A DNA stretch of 64,000 bases, from contig JAYJMM010000041.1 of assembly GCA_037349105.1 (NCBI GenBank), forward strand, positions 1,178,001-1,242,000, given 5' to 3'. The notes beneath the pieces are model-generated. The model did not search any database. It was not told the origin of the DNA and worked only from the letters and a program-made list of their open reading frames with translations. Within the stretch, counting starts at the first letter, position 1. The number at the start of each line of letters is the position of its first letter. This DNA is from Limnomonas spitsbergensis (taxonomy: Eukaryota > Chlorophyta > Chlorophyceae > Chlamydomonadales). Shown piece after piece: positions 48,206-62,329 of the stretch. A program made the translations under genes and the position numbers.

Positions 48206-48579
48206 CCTGGTGGGTGAATGATGGATGAATGAGCCCCTCAGCTGCTGCCCAACTCCTGATGCACGAGTCCTCCTGTTCAGGCTCCCAGTTGTTGCTGTCC
48301 TTTATGTTGTCCTGGCTGTCAGATATTTCCCCTGTGAGAGGAAGAAGGGGGACAAGAGATGGAGCAACAGGGGTAGGATGGGCAGCCTGACAAACGAGGG
48401 GTCAGGGTTCCAGAATATTCTAAGTAGCGGTACTGCCCAGTGTGCCTGATGTACAACATGCACTGCATAGGCTGACTCAGGGCCCTTACCCCAAAGAAAT
48501 TGGGGTGTGGAATGGGTGTTGGGGAAACAATTTGTGCAAGACACACCTAACCTAGACTCTGAGTGGCCTGAGTGGCCTG
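48206..48579 (+). repeat. B-insert copy 8
   Basis: 374-bp form; counterpart of copy 6, offset by 3651 bp. Confidence 0.9.
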
Positions 48580-50031
48580 CTGCAGCCAGATCCATAGGGT
48601 GCGTGAGGAGGGTCGGGGCATGTTACGGATGCATTTGAGAAAAGGTAAGGTACTGAGATTGCCTCTTTGACCTGTTCATTTGGCCTTTATCTGATGGACA
48701 GCTGCAGCCAGATCCATAGGGTGCGCGAGGAGGGTCAGGGCATGTTACGGATGCATTTGAGAAAAGGTAAGGTACTGAGATTGCCTCTTTGACCTGTTCA
48801 TTTGGCCTTTATCTGATGGACAGCTGCAGCCAGATCCATAGGGTGCGCGAGGAGGGTCGGGGCATGTTACGGATGCATTTGAGAAAATGTAAGGTACTGA
48901 GATTGCCTCTTTGACCTGTTCATTTGGCCTTTATCTGATGGACAGCTGCAGCCAGATCCATAGGGTGCGCGAGGAGGGTCAGGGCATGTTACGGATGCAT
49001 TTGAGAAAAGGTAAGGTACTGAGATTGCCTCTTTGACCTGTTCATTTGGCCTTTATCTGATGGACAGCTGCAGCCAGATCCATAGGGTGCGCGAGGAGGG
49101 TCAGGGCATGTTACGGATGCATTTGAGAAAAGGTAAGGTACTGAGATTGCCTCTTTGACCTGTTCATTTGGCCTTTATCTGATGGACAGCTGCAGCCACA
49201 TCCATAGGGTGCTCGAGGAGGGTCAGGGCATGTTACGGATGCATTTGAGAAAAGGTAAGGTACTGAGATTGCCTCTTTGACCTGTTCATTTGGCCTTTAT
49301 CTGATAGACAGCTGCAGCCAGATCCATAGGGTGCGCGAGGAGGGTCGGGGCATGTTACGGATGCATTTGAGAAAATGTAAGGTACTGAGATTGCCTCTTT
49401 GACCTGTTCATTTGGCCTTTATCTGATGGCCTGGTGCAGCCAGATCTATAGGGTGCGCGAGGAGGGTCGGGGCATGTTACTGATGCATTTGAGAAAAGGT
49501 AAGGTACTGAGATTGCCTCTTTGACCTGCTCATTTGGCCTTTATCTGATGGACAGCTGCAGCCAGATCCATAGGGTGCGCGAGGAGGGTCGGGGCATGTT
49601 ATGGATGCATTTGAGAAAAGGTAAGGTACTGAGATTGCCTCTTTGACCTGTTCATTTGGCCTTTATCTGATGGACAGCTGCAGCCAGATCCATAGGGTGC
49701 GCGAGGAGGGTCGGGGCATGTTACGGATGCATTTGAGAAAAGGTAAGGTACTGAGATTGCCTCTTTGACCTGTTCATTTGGCCTTTATCGGATGGACAGC
49801 TGCAGCCAGATCCATAGGGTGCGCGAGGAGGGTCGGGGCATGTTATGGATGCATTTGAGAAAAGGTAAGGTACTGAGATTGCCCCTATGACCTGTTCATT
49901 TGGCCTTTATCTGATGGACAGCTGCAGCCAGATCCATAGGGTGCGCGAGGAGGGTCGGGGCATGTTACGGATGCATTTGAGAAAAGGTAAGGAACTGAGA
50001 TTGCCTCTTTGACCTGTTCATTTGGCCTTTA

Positions 50032-50404
50032 CCTGGTGGGTGAATGATGGATGAATGAGCCCCTCAGCTGCTGCCCAACTCCTGATGCACGAGTCCTCCT
50101 GTTCAGGCTCCCAGTTGTTGCTGTCCTTTATGTTGTCCTGGCTGTCAGATATTTCCCCTGTGAGAGGAAGAAGGGGGACAAGAGATGGAGCAACAGGGGT
50201 AGGATGGGCAGCCTGACAAACGAGGGGTCAGGGTTCCAGAATATTCTAAGTGAGGTACTGCCCAGTGTGCCTGATGTACAACATGCACTGCATAGGCTGA
50301 CTCAGGGCCCTTACCCCAAAGAAATTGGGGTGTGGAATGGGTGTTGGGGAAACAATTTGTGCAAGACACACCTAACCTAGACTCTGAGTGGCCTGAGTGG
50401 CCTG
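50032..50404 (+). repeat. B-insert copy 9
   Basis: 373-bp form; counterpart of copy 7, offset by 3651 bp. Confidence 0.9.
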
Positions 50405-51856
50405 CTGCAGCCAGATCCATAGGGTGCGTGAGGAGGGTCGGGGCATGTTACGGATGCATTTGAGAAAAGGTAAGGTACTGAGATTGCCTCTTTGACCTGT
50501 TCATTTGGCCTTTATCTGATGGACAGCTGCAGCCAGATCCATAGGGTGCGTGAGGAGGGTCGGGGCATGTTACGGATGCATTTGAGAAAAGGTAAGGTAC
50601 TGAGATTGCCTCTTTGACCTGTTCATTTGGCCTTTATCTGATGGACAGCTGCAGCCAGATCCATAGGGTGCGCGAGGAGGGTCAGGGCATGTTACGGATG
50701 CATTTGAGAAAAGGTAAGGTACTGAGATTGCCTCTTTGACCTGTTCATTTGGCCTTTATCTGATGGACAGCTGCAGCCAGATCCATAGGGTGCGCGAGGA
50801 GGGTCGGGGCATGTTACGGATGCATTTGAGAAAAGGTAAGGTACTGAGATTGCCTCTTTGACCTGTTCATTTGGCCTTTATCTGATGGACAGCTGCAGCC
50901 AGATCCATAGGGTGCGCGAGGAGGGTCAGGGCATGTTACGGATGCATTTGAGAAAAGGTAAGGTACTGAGATTGCCTCTTTGACCTGTTCATTTGGCCTT
51001 TATCTGATGGACAGCTGCAGCCAGATCCATAGGGTGCGCGAGGAGGGTCGGGGCATGTTACGGATGCATTTGAGAAAAGGTAAGGTACTGAGATTGCCTC
51101 TTTGACCTGTTCATTTGGCCTTTATCTGATGGACAGCTGCAGCCATATCCACAGGGTGCGCGAGGAGGGTCGGGGCATGTTACGGATGCATTTGAGAAAA
51201 GGTAAGGTACTGAGATTGCCTCTTTGACCTGTTCATTTGGCCTTTATCTGATGGACAGCTGCAGCCAGATCCATAGGGTGCGCGAGGAGGGTCGGGGCAT
51301 GTTACGGATGCATTTAAGAAAAGGTAAGGTACTGAGATTGCCTCTTTGACCTGTTCATTTGGCCTTTATCTGATGGCCTGGTGCAACCAGATCCATAGGG
51401 TGCGCGAGGAGGGTCGGGGCATGTTACGGATGCATTTGAGAAAAGGTAAGGTACTGAGATTGCCTCTTTGACCTGTTCATTTGGCCTTTATCTGATGGAC
51501 AGCTGCAGCCAGATCCATAGGGTGCGCGAGGAGGGTCGGGGCATGTTACGGATGCATTTGAGAAAAGGTAAGGTACTGAGATTGCCTCTTTGACCTGTTC
51601 ATTTGGCCTTTATCTGATGGACAGCTGCAGCCAGATCCATAGGGTGCGCGAGGAGGGTCGGGGCATGTTATGGATGCATTTGAGAAAAGGTAAGGTACTG
51701 AGATTGCCTCTTTGACCTGTTCATTTGGCCTTTATCTGATGGACAGCTGCAGCCAGATCCATAGGGTGCGCGAGGAGGGTCGGGGCATGTTACGGATGCA
51801 TTTGAGAAAAGGTAAGGAACTGAGATTGCCTCTTTGACCTGTTCATTTGGCCTTTA

Positions 51857-52230
51857 CCTGGTGGGTGAATGATGGATGAATGAGCCCCTCAGCTGCTGCC
51901 CAACTCCTGATGCACGAGTCCTCCTGTTCAGGCTCCCAGTTGTTGCTGTCCTTTATGTTGTCCTGGCTGTCAGATATTTCCCCTGTGAGAGGAAGAAGGG
52001 GGACAAGAGATGGAGCAACAGGGGTAGGATGGGCAGCCTGACAAACGAGGGGTCAGGGTTCCAGAATATTCTAAGTAGCGGTACTGCCCAGTGTGCCTGA
52101 TGTACAACATGCACTGCATAGGCTGACTCAGGGCCCTTACCCCAAAGAAATTGGGGTGTGGAATGGGTGTTGGGGAAACAATTTGTGCAAGACACACCTA
52201 ACCTAGACTCTGAGTGGCCTGAGTGGCCTG
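51857..52230 (+). repeat. B-insert copy 10
   Basis: 374-bp form. The following unit carries the private variant GGTACAGAGATTG. Regular 12-unit spacing ends here. Confidence 0.9.
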
Positions 52231-53438
52231 CTGCAGCCAGATCCATAGGGTGCGTGAGGAGGGTCGGGGCATGTTACGGATGCATTTGAGAAAAGGTAAG
52301 GTACAGAGATTGCCTCTTTGACCTGTTCATTTGGCCTTTATCTGATGGCCTGGTGCAGCCAGATCCATAGGGTGCGCGAGGAGGGTCAGGGCATGTTACG
52401 GATGCATTTGAGAAAAGGTAAGGTACTGAGATTGCCTCTTTGACCTGTTCATTTGGCCTTTATCTGATGGACAGCTGCAGCCAGATCCATAGGGTGCGCG
52501 AGGAGGGTCGGGGCATGTTACGGATGCATTTGAGAAAAGGTAAGGTACTGAGATTGCCTCTTTGACCTGTTCATTTGGCCTTTATCTGATGGACAGCTGC
52601 AGCCAGATCCATAGGGTGCGCGAGGAGGGTCGGGGCATGTTACGGATGCATTTGAGAAAAGGTAAGGTACTGAGATTGCCTCTTTGACCTGTTCATTTGG
52701 CCTTTATCTGATGGACAGCTGCAGCCAGATCCATAGGGTGCGCGAGGAGGGTCGGGGCATGTTACGGATGCATTTGAGAAAAGGTAAGGTACTGAGATTG
52801 CCTCTTTGACCTGTTCATTTGGCCTTTATCTGATGGACAGCTGCAGCCAGATCCATAGGGTGCGCGAGGAGGGTCGGGGCATGTTACGGATGCATTTGAG
52901 AAAAGGTAAGGTACTGAGATTGCCTCTTTGACCTGTTCATTTGGCCTTTATCTGATGGCCTGGTGCAGCCAGATCCATAGGGTGCGCGAGGAGGGTCGGG
53001 GCATGTTACGGATGCATTTGAGAAAAGGTAAGGTACTGAGATTGCCTCTTTGACCTGTTCATTTGGCCTTTATCTGATGGACAGCTGCAGCCAGATCCAT
53101 AGGGTGCGCGAGGAGGGTCGGGGCATGTTACGGATGCATTTGAGAAAAGGTAAGGTACTGAGATTGCCTCTTTGACCTGTTCATTTGGCCTTTATCTGAT
53201 GGACAGCTGCAGCCAGATCCATAGGGTGCGCGAGGAGGGTCGGGGCATGTTATGGATGCATTTGAGAAAAGGTAAGGTACTGAGATTGCCTCTTTGACCT
53301 GTTCATTTGGCCTTTATCTGATGGACAGCTGCAGCCATATCCATAGGGTGCGCGAGGAGGGTCGGGGCATGTTACGGATGCATTTGAGAAAAGGTAAGGA
53401 ACTGAGATTGCCTCTTTGACCTGTTCATTTGGCCTTTA

Positions 53439-53812
53439 CCTGGTGGGTGAATGATGGATGAATGAGCCCCTCAGCTGCTGCCCAACTCCTGATGCACGAG
53501 TCCTCCTGTTCAGGCTCCAAGTTGTTGCTGTCCTTTATGTTGTCCTGGCTGTCAGATATTTCCCCTGTGAGAGGAAGAAGGGGGACAAGAGATGGAGCAA
53601 CAGGGGTAGGATGGGCAGCCTGACAAACGAGGGGTCAGGGTTCCAGAATATTCTAAGTAGCGGTACTGCCCAGTGTGCCTGATGTACAACATGCACTGCA
53701 TAGGCTGACTCAGGGCCCTTACCCCAAAGAAATTGGGGTGTGGAATGGGTGTTGGGGAAACAATTTGTGCAAGACACACCTAACCTAGACTCTGAGTGGC
53801 CTGAGTGGCCTG
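53439..53812 (+). repeat. B-insert copy 11
   Basis: 374-bp form with a private CTCCAAGTTG change. Ten units after copy 10. Confidence 0.9.
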
Positions 53813-54776
53813 CTGCAGCCAGATCCATAGGGTGCGTGAGGAGGGTCGGGGCATGTTACGGATGCATTTGAGAAAAGGTAAGGTACTGAGATTGCCTCTT
53901 TGACCTGTTCATTTGGCCTTTATCTGATGGCCTGGTGCAGCCAGATCCATAGGGTGCGCGAGGAGGGTCGGGGCATGTTACGGATGCATTTGAGAAAAGG
54001 TAAGGTACTGAGATTGCCTCTTTGACCTGTTCATTTGGCCTTTATCTGATGGACAGCTGCAGCCAGATCCATAGGGTGCGCGAGGAGGGTCGGGGCATGT
54101 TACGGATGCATTTGAAAAAAGGTAAGGTACTGAGATTGCCTCTTTGACCTGTTCATTTGGCCTTTATCTGATGGACAGCTGCAGCCAGATCCATAGGGTG
54201 CGCGAGGAGGGTCAGGGCATGTTACGGATGCATTTGAGAAAAGGTAAGGTACTGAGATTGCCTCTTTGACCTGTTCATTTGGCCTTTATCTGATAGACAG
54301 CTGCAGCCAGATCCATAGGGTGCGCGAGGAGGGTCGGGGCATGTTACGGATGCATTTTAGAAAAGGTAAGGTACTGAGATTGCCTCTTTGACCTGTTCAT
54401 TTGGCCTTTATCTGATGGACAGCTGCAGCCAGATCCATAGGGTGCGCGAGGAGGGTCGGGGCATGTTACGGATGCATTTGAGAAAAGGTAAGGTACTGAG
54501 ATTGCCTCTTTGACCTGTTCATTTGGCCTTTATCTGATGGACAGCTGCAGCCAGATCCATAGGGTGCGCGAGGAGGGTCGGGGCATGTTATGGATGCATT
54601 TGAGAAAAGGTAAGGTACTGAGATTGCCTCTTTGACCTGTTCATTTGGCCTTTATCTGATGGACAGCTGCAGCCAGATCCATAGGGTGCGCGAGGAGGGT
54701 CGGGGCATGTTACGGATGCATTTGAGAAAAGGTAAGGAACTGAGATTGCCTCTTTGACCTGTTCATTTGGCCTTTA

Positions 54777-55150
54777 CCTGGTGGGTGAATGATGGATGAA
54801 TGAGCCCCTCAGCTGCTGCCCAACTCCTGATGCACGAGTCCTCCTGTTCAGGCTCCCAGTTGTTGCTGTCCTTTATGTTGTCCTGGCTGTCAGATATTTC
54901 CCCTGTGAGAGGAAGAAGGGGGACAAGAGATGGAGCAACAGGGGTAGGATGGGCAGCCTGACAAACGAGGGGTCAGGGTTCCAGAATATTCCAAGTAGCG
55001 GTACTGCCCAATGTGCCTGATGTACAACATGCACTGCATAGGCTGACTCAGGGCCCTTACCCCAAAGAAATTGGGGTGTGGAATGGGTGTTGGGGAAACA
55101 ATTTGTGCAAGACACACCTAACCTAGACTCTGAGTGGCCTGAGTGGCCTG
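54777..55150 (+). repeat. B-insert copy 12
   Basis: 374-bp form. ATTCCAAGTAG and CCCAATGTGCC are private; the heat-shock element core is intact. Eight units after copy 11. Confidence 0.9.
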
Positions 55151-57090
55151 CTGCAGCCAGATCCATAGGGTGCGTGAGGAGGGTCGGGGCATGTTACGGA
55201 TGCATTTGAGAAAAGGTAAGGTACTGAGATTGCCTCTTTGACCTGTTCATTTGGCCTTTATCTGATGGACAGCTGCAGCCAGATCCATAGGGTGCGCGAG
55301 GAGGGTCAGGGCATGTTACGGATGCATTTGAGAAAAGGTAAGGTACTGAGATTGCCTCTTTGACCTGTTCATTTGGCCTTTATCTGATGGACAGCTGCAG
55401 CCAGATCCATAGGGTGCGCGAGGAGGGTCGGGGCATGTTACGGATGCATTTGAGAAAAGGTAAGGTACTGAGATTGCCTCTTTGACCTGTTCATTTGGCC
55501 TTTATCTGATGGACAGCTGCAGCCAGATCCATAGGGTGCGCGAGGAGGGTCAGGGCATGTTACGGATGCATTTGAGAAAAGGTAAGGTACTGAGATTGCC
55601 TCTTTGACCTGTTCATTTGGCCTTTATCTGATGGACAGCTGCAGCCAGATCCATAGGGTGCGCGAGGAGGGTCGGGGCATGTTACGGATGCATTTGAGAA
55701 AAGGTAAGGTACTGAGATTGCCTCTTTGACCTGTTCATTTGGCCTTTATCTGATGGACAGCTGCAGCCATATCCATAGGGTGCGCGAGGAGAGTCGGGGC
55801 ATGTTACGGATGCATTTGAGAAAAGGTAAGGTACTGAGATTGCCTCTTTGACCTGTTCATTTGGCCTTTATCTGATGGACAGCTGCAGCCAGATCCATAG
55901 GGTGCTCGAGGAGGGTCAGGGCATGTTACGGATGCATTTGAGAAAAGGTAAGGTACTGAGATTGCCTCTTTGACCTGTTCATTTGGCCTTTATCTGATAG
56001 ACAGCTGCAGCCAGATCCATAGGGTGCGCGAGGAGGGTCGGGGCATGTTACGGATGCATTTGAGAAAATGTAAGGTACTGAGATTGCCTCTTTGACCTGT
56101 TCATTTGGCCTTTATCTGATGGACAGCTGCAGCCAGATCTATAGGGTGCGCGAGGAGGGTCGGGGCATGTTACGGATGCATTTGAGAAAAGGTAAGGTAC
56201 TGAGATTGCCTCTTTGACCTGTTCATTTGGCCTTTATCTGATGGACAGCTGCAGCCAGATCCATAGGGTGCGCGAGGAGGGTCGGGGCATGTTACGGATG
56301 CATTTGAGAAAAGGTAAGGTACTGAGATTGCCTCTTTGACCTGTTCATTTGGCCTTTATCTGATAGACAGCTGCAGCCAGATCCATAGGGTGCGCGAGGA
56401 GGGTCGGGGCATGTTACGGATGCATTTGAGAAAATGTAAGGTACTGAGATTGCCTCTTTGACCTGTTCATTTGGCCTTTATCTGATGGACAGCTGCAGCC
56501 AGATCTATAGGGTGCGCGAGGAGGGTCGGGGCATGTTACGGATGCATTTGAGAAAAGGTAAGGTACTGAGATTGCCTCTTTGACCTGTTCATTTGGCCTT
56601 TATCTGATGGACAGCTGCAGCCAGATCCATAGGGTGCGCGAGGAGGGTCGGGGCATGTTACGGATGCATTTGAGAAAAGGTAAGGTACTGAGATTGCCTC
56701 TTTGACCTGTTCATTTGGCCTTTATCTGATGGACAGCTGCAGCCAGATCCATAGGGTGCGCGAGGAGGGTCGGGGCATGTTACGGATGCATTTGAGAAAA
56801 GGTAAGGTACTGAGATTGCCTCTTTGACCTGTTCATTTGGCCTTTATCTGATGGACAGCTGCAGCCAGATCCATAGGGTGCGCGAGGAGGGTCGGGGCAT
56901 GTTATGGATGCATTTGAGAAAAGGTAAGGTACTGAGATTGCCTCTTTGACCTGTTCATTTGGCCTTTATCTGATGGACAGCTGCAGCCAGATCCATAGGG
57001 TGCGCGAGGAGGGTCGGGGCATGTTACGGATGCATTTGAGAAAAGGTAAGGAACTGAGATTGCCTCTTTGACCTGTTCATTTGGCCTTTA

Positions 57091-57464
57091 CCTGGTGGGT
57101 GAATGATGGATGAATGAGCCCCTCAGCTGCTGCCCAACTCCTGATGCACGAGTCCTCCTGTTCAGGCTCCCAGTTGTTGCTGTCCTTTATGTTGTCCTGG
57201 CTGTCAGATATTTCCCCTGTGAGAGGAAGAAGGGGGACAAGAGATGGAGCAACAGGGGTAGGATGGGCAGCCTGACAAACGAGGGGTCAGGGTTCCAGAA
57301 TATTCTAAGTAGCGGTACTGCCCAGTGTGCCTGATGTACAACATGCACTGCATAGGCTGACTCAGGGCCCTTACCCCAAAGAAATTGGGGTGTGGAATGG
57401 GTGTTGGGGAAACAATTTGTGCAAGACACACCTAACCTAGACTCTGAGTGGCCTGAGTGGCCTG
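57091..57464 (+). repeat. B-insert copy 13
   Basis: 374-bp form. Sixteen units after copy 12, the widest gap. That gap contains a local duplication of units carrying GATAGACAG, GAAAATGT and GATCTATAGG. Confidence 0.9.
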
Positions 57465-58428
57465 CTGCAGCCAGATCCATAGGGTGCGTGAGGAGGGTCG
57501 GGGCATGTTACGGATGCATTTGAGAAAAGGTAAGGTACTGAGATTGCCTCTTTGACCTGTTCATTTGGCCTTTATCTGATGGACAGCTGCAGCCAGATCC
57601 ATAGGGTGCGCGAGGAGGGTCGGGGCATGTTACGGATGCATTTGAGAAAAGGTAAGGTACTGAGATTGCCTCTTTGACCTGTTCATTTGGCCTTTATCTG
57701 ATGGACAGCTGCAGCCAGATCCATAGGGTGCGCGAGGAGGGTCGGGGCATGTTACGGATGCATTTGAGAAAAGGTAAGGTACTGAGATTGCCTCTTTGAC
57801 CTGTTCATTTGGCCTTTATCTCATAGACAGCTGCAGCCAGATCCATAGGGTGCGCGAGGAGGGTCGGGGCATGTTACGGATGCATTTGAGAAAATGTAAG
57901 GTACTGAGATTGCCTCTTTGACCTGTTCATTTGGCCTTTATCTGATGGACAGCTGCAGCCAGATCTATAGGGTGCGCGAGGAGGGTCGGGGCATGTTACG
58001 GATGCATTTGAGAAAAGGTAAGGTACTGAGATTGCCTCTTTGACCTGTTCATTTGGCCTTTATCTGATGGACAGCTGCAGCCAGATCCATAGGGTGCGCG
58101 TGGAGGGTCGGGGCATGTTACGGATGCATTTGAGAAAAGGTAAGGTACTGAGATTGCCTCTTTGACCTGTTCATTTGGCCTTTATCTGATGGACAGCTGC
58201 AGCCAGATCCATAGGGTGCGCGAGGAGGGTCGGGGCATGTTATGGATGCATTTGAGAAAAGGTAAGGTACTGAGATTGCCTCTTTGACCTGTTCATTTGG
58301 CCTTTATCTGATGGACAGCTGCAGCCAGATCCATAGGGTGCGCGAGGAGGGTCGGGGCATGTTACGGATGCATTTGAGAAAAGGTAAGGAACTGAGATTG
58401 CCTCTTTGACCTGTTCATTTGGCCTTTA

Positions 58429-58801
58429 CCTGGTGGGTGAATGATGGATGAATGAGCCCCTCAGCTGCTGCCCAACTCCTGATGCACGAGTCCTCCTGTT
58501 CAGGCTCCCAGTTGTTGCTGTCCTTTATGTTGTCCTGGCTGTCAGATATTTCCCCTGTGAGAGGAAGAAGGGGGACAAGAGATGGAGCAACAGGGGTAGG
58601 ATGGGCAGCCTGACAAACGAGGGGTCAGGGTTCCAGAATATTTTAAGTGAGGTACTGCCCAGTGTGCCTGATGTACAACATGCACTGCATAGGCTGACTC
58701 AGGGCCCTTACCCCAAAGAAATTGGGGTGTGGAATGGGTGTTGGGGAAACAATTTGTGCAAGACACACCTAACCTAGACTCTGAGTGGCCTGAGTGGCCT
58801 G
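58429..58801 (+). repeat. B-insert copy 14
   Basis: 373-bp form. ATATTTTAAG replaces ATATTCTAAG, which breaks the third box of the heat-shock element: the only damaged copy seen. Confidence 0.9.
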
Positions 58802-60375
58802 CTGCAGCCAGATCCATAGGGTGCGTGAGGAGGGTCGGGGCATGTTACGGATGCATTTGAGAAAAGGTAAGGTACTGAGATTGCCTCTTTGACCTGTTCA
58901 TTTGGCCTTTATCTGATGGACAGCTGCAGCCAGATCCATAGGGTGCGCGAGGAGGGTCGGGGCATGTTACGGATGCATTTGAGAAAAGGTAAGGTACTGA
59001 GATTGCCTCTTTGACCTGTTCATTTGGCCTTTATCTGATGGACAGCTGCAGCCAGATCCATAGGGTGCGCGAGGAGGGTCGGGGCATGTTACGGATGCAT
59101 TTGAGAAAAGGTAAGGTACTGAGATTGCCTCTTTGACCTGTTCATTTGGCCTTTATCTGATGGACAGCTGCAGCCAGATCCATAGGGTGCTCGAGGAGGG
59201 TCAGGGCATGTTACGGATGCATTTGAGAAAAGGTAAGGTACTGAGATTGCCTCTTTGACCTGTTCATTTGGCCTTTATCTGATAGACAGCTGCAGCCAGA
59301 TCCATAGGGTGCGCGAGGAGGGTCGGGGCATGTTACGGATGCATTTGAGAAAATGTAAGGTACTGAGATTGCCTCTTTGACCTGTTCATTTGGCCTTTAT
59401 CTGATGGACAGCTGCAGCCAGATCTATAGGGTGCGCGAGGAGGGTCGGGGCATGTTACGGATGCATTTGAGAAAAGGTAAGGTACTGAGATTGCCTCTTT
59501 GACCTGTTCATTTGGCCTTTATCTGATGGACAGCTGCAGCCAGATCCATAGGGTGCGCGAGGAGGGTCGGGGCATGTTACGGATGCATTTGAGAAAAGGT
59601 AAGGTACTGAGATTGCCTCTTTGACCTGTTCATTTGGCCTTTATCTGATGGACAGCTGCAGCCAGATCCATAGGGTGCGCGAGGAGGGTCGGGGCATGTT
59701 ACGGATGCATTTGAGAAAATGTAAGGTACTGAGATTGCCTCTTTGACCTGTTCATTTGGCCTTTATCTGATGGACAGCTGCAGCCAGATCTATAGGGTGC
59801 GCGAGGAGGGTCGGGGCATGTTACGGATGCATTTGAGAAAAGGTAAGGTACTGAGATTGCCTCTTTGACCTGTTCATTTGGCCTTTATCTGATGGACAGC
59901 TGCAGCCAGATCCATAGGGTGCGCGAGGAGGGTCGGGGCATGTTACGGATGCATTTGAGAAAAGGTAAGGTACTGAGATTGCCTCTTTGACCTGTTCATT
60001 TGGCCTTTATCTGATGGACAGCTGCAGCCAGATCCATAGGGTGCGCGAGGAGGGTCGGGGCATGTTACGGATGCATTTGAGAAAAGGTAAGGTACTGAGA
60101 TTGCCTCTTTGACCTGTTCATTTGGCCTTTATCTGATGGACAGCTGCAGCCAGATCCATAGGGTGCGCGAGGAGGGTCGGGGCATGTTATGGATGCATTT
60201 GAGAAAAGGTAAGGTACTGAGATTGCCTCTTTGACCTGTTCATTTGGCCTTTATCTGATGGACAGCTGCAGCCAGATCCATAGGGTGCGCGAGGAGGGTC
60301 GGGGCATGTTACGGATGCATTTGAGAAAAGGTAAGGAACTGAGATTGCCTCTTTGACCTGTTCATTTGGCCTTTA

Positions 60376-60748
60376 CCTGGTGGGTGAATGATGGATGAAT
60401 GAGCCCCTCAGCTGCTGCCCAACTTCTGATGCACGAGTCCTCCTGTTCAGGCTCCCAGTTGTTGCTGTCCTTTATGTTGTCCTGGCTGTCAGATATTTCC
60501 CCTGTGAGAGGAAGAAGGGGGACAAGAGATGGAGCAACAGGGGTAGGATGGGCAGCATGACAAACGAGGGGTCAGGGTTCCAGAATATTCTAAGTGAGGT
60601 ACTGCCCTGTGTGCCTGATGTACAACATGCACTGCATAGGCTGACTCAGGGCCCTTACCCCAAAGAAATTGGGGTGTGGAATGGGTGTTGGGGAAACAAT
60701 TTGTGCAAGACACACCTAACCTAGACTCTGAGTGGCCTGAGTGGCCTG
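60376..60748 (+). repeat. B-insert copy 15
   Basis: 373-bp form with private changes AACTTCTGATG, GGCAGCATGAC and CTGCCCTGTGTG. Thirteen units after copy 14. Confidence 0.9.
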
Positions 60749-61956
60749 CTGCAGCCAGATCCATAGGGTGCGTGAGGAGGGTCGGGGCATGTTACGGATG
60801 CATTTGAGAAAAGGTAAGGTACTGAGATTGCCTCTTTGACCTGTTCATTTGGCCTTTATCTGATGGACAGCTGCAGCCAGATCCATAGGGTGCGCGAGGA
60901 GGGTCAGGGCATGTTACGGATGCATTTGAGAAAAGGTAAGGTACTGAGATTGCCTCTTTGACCTGTTCATTTGGCCTTTATCTGATGGACAGCTGCAGCC
61001 AGATCCATAGGGTGCGCGAGGAGGGTCGGGGCATGTTACGGATGCATTTGAGAAAAGGTAAGGTACTGAGATTGCCTCTTTGACCTGTTCATTTGGCCTT
61101 TATCTGATGGACAGCTGCAGCCATATCCACAGGGTGCGCGAGGAGGGTCGGGGCATGTTACGGATGCATTTGAGAAAAGGTAAGGTACTGAGATTGCCTC
61201 TTTGACCTGTTCATTTGGCCTTTATCTGATGGACAGCTGCAGCCAGATCCATAGGGTGCGCGAGGAGGGTCGGGGCATGTTACGGATGCATTTGAGAAAA
61301 GGTAAGGTACTGAGATTGCCTCTTTGACCTGTTCATTTGGCCTTTATCTGATGGCCTGGTGCAGCCAGATCCATAGGGTGCGCGAGGAGGGTCGGGGCAT
61401 GTTACGGATGCATTTGAGAAAAGGTAAGGTACTGAGATTGCCTCTTTGACCTGTTCATTTGGCCTTTATCTGATGGACAGCTGCAGCCAGATCCATAGGG
61501 TGCGCGAGGAGGGTCGGGGCATGTTACGGATGCATTTGAGAAAAGGTAAGGTACTGAGATTGCCTCTTTGACTTGTTCATTTGGCCTTTATCTGATGGAC
61601 AGCTGCAGCCAGATCCATAGGGTGCGCGAGGAGGGTCGGGGCATGTTATGGATGCATTTGAGAAAAGGTAAGGTACTGAGATTGCCTCTTTGACCTGTTC
61701 ATTTGGCCTGTATCTGATGGACAGCTGCAGCCAGATCCATAGGGTGCGCGAGGAGGGTCGGGGCATGTTATGGATGCATTTGAGAAAAGGTAAGGTACTG
61801 AGATTGCCTCTTTGACCTGTTCATTTGGCCTTTATCTGATGGACAGCTGCAGCCAGATCCATAGGGTGCGCGAGGAGGGTCGGGGCATGTTACGGATGCA
61901 TTTGAGAAAAGGTAAGGAACTGAGATTGCCTCTTTGACCTGTTCATTTGGCCTTTA

Positions 61957-62329
61957 CCTGGTGGGTGAATGATGGATGAATGAGCCCCTCAGCTGCTGCC
62001 CAACTCCTGATGCACGAGTCCTCCTGTTCAGGCTCCCAGTTGTTGCTGTCCTTTATGTTGTCCTGGCTGTCAGATATTTCCCATGTGAGAGGAAGAAGGG
62101 GGACAAGAGATGGAGCAACAGGGGTAGGATGGGCAGCCTGACAAACGAGGGGTCAGGGTTCCAGAATATTCTAAGTGAGGTACTGCCCAGTGTGCCTGAT
62201 GTACAACATGCACTGCATAGGCTGACTCAGGGCCCTTACCCCAAAGAAATTGGGGTGTGGAATGGGTGTTGGGGAAACAATTTGTGCAAGACACACCTAA
62301 CCTAGACTCTGAGTGGCCTGAGTGGCCTG
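61957..62329 (+). repeat. B-insert copy 16
   Basis: 373-bp form with a private TTTCCCATGTG change. Ten units after copy 15. Confidence 0.9.

Larger units (their letters stand above)
44555..51856 (+). repeat. Two tandem copies of a 3651-bp super-repeat in satellite B
   Basis: Insert pairs 44574/46400 and 48225/50051 (ATG positions) are offset by exactly 3651 bp. Rare unit variants repeat with the same offset: GCCCCTATGACC near 46230 and 49881, ATTTAAGAAAAGG near 47662 and 51313, and TGCAACCAGATC near 47731 and 51382. Each copy holds 24 units of 122 bp and one insert of each length form. Confidence 0.85.
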
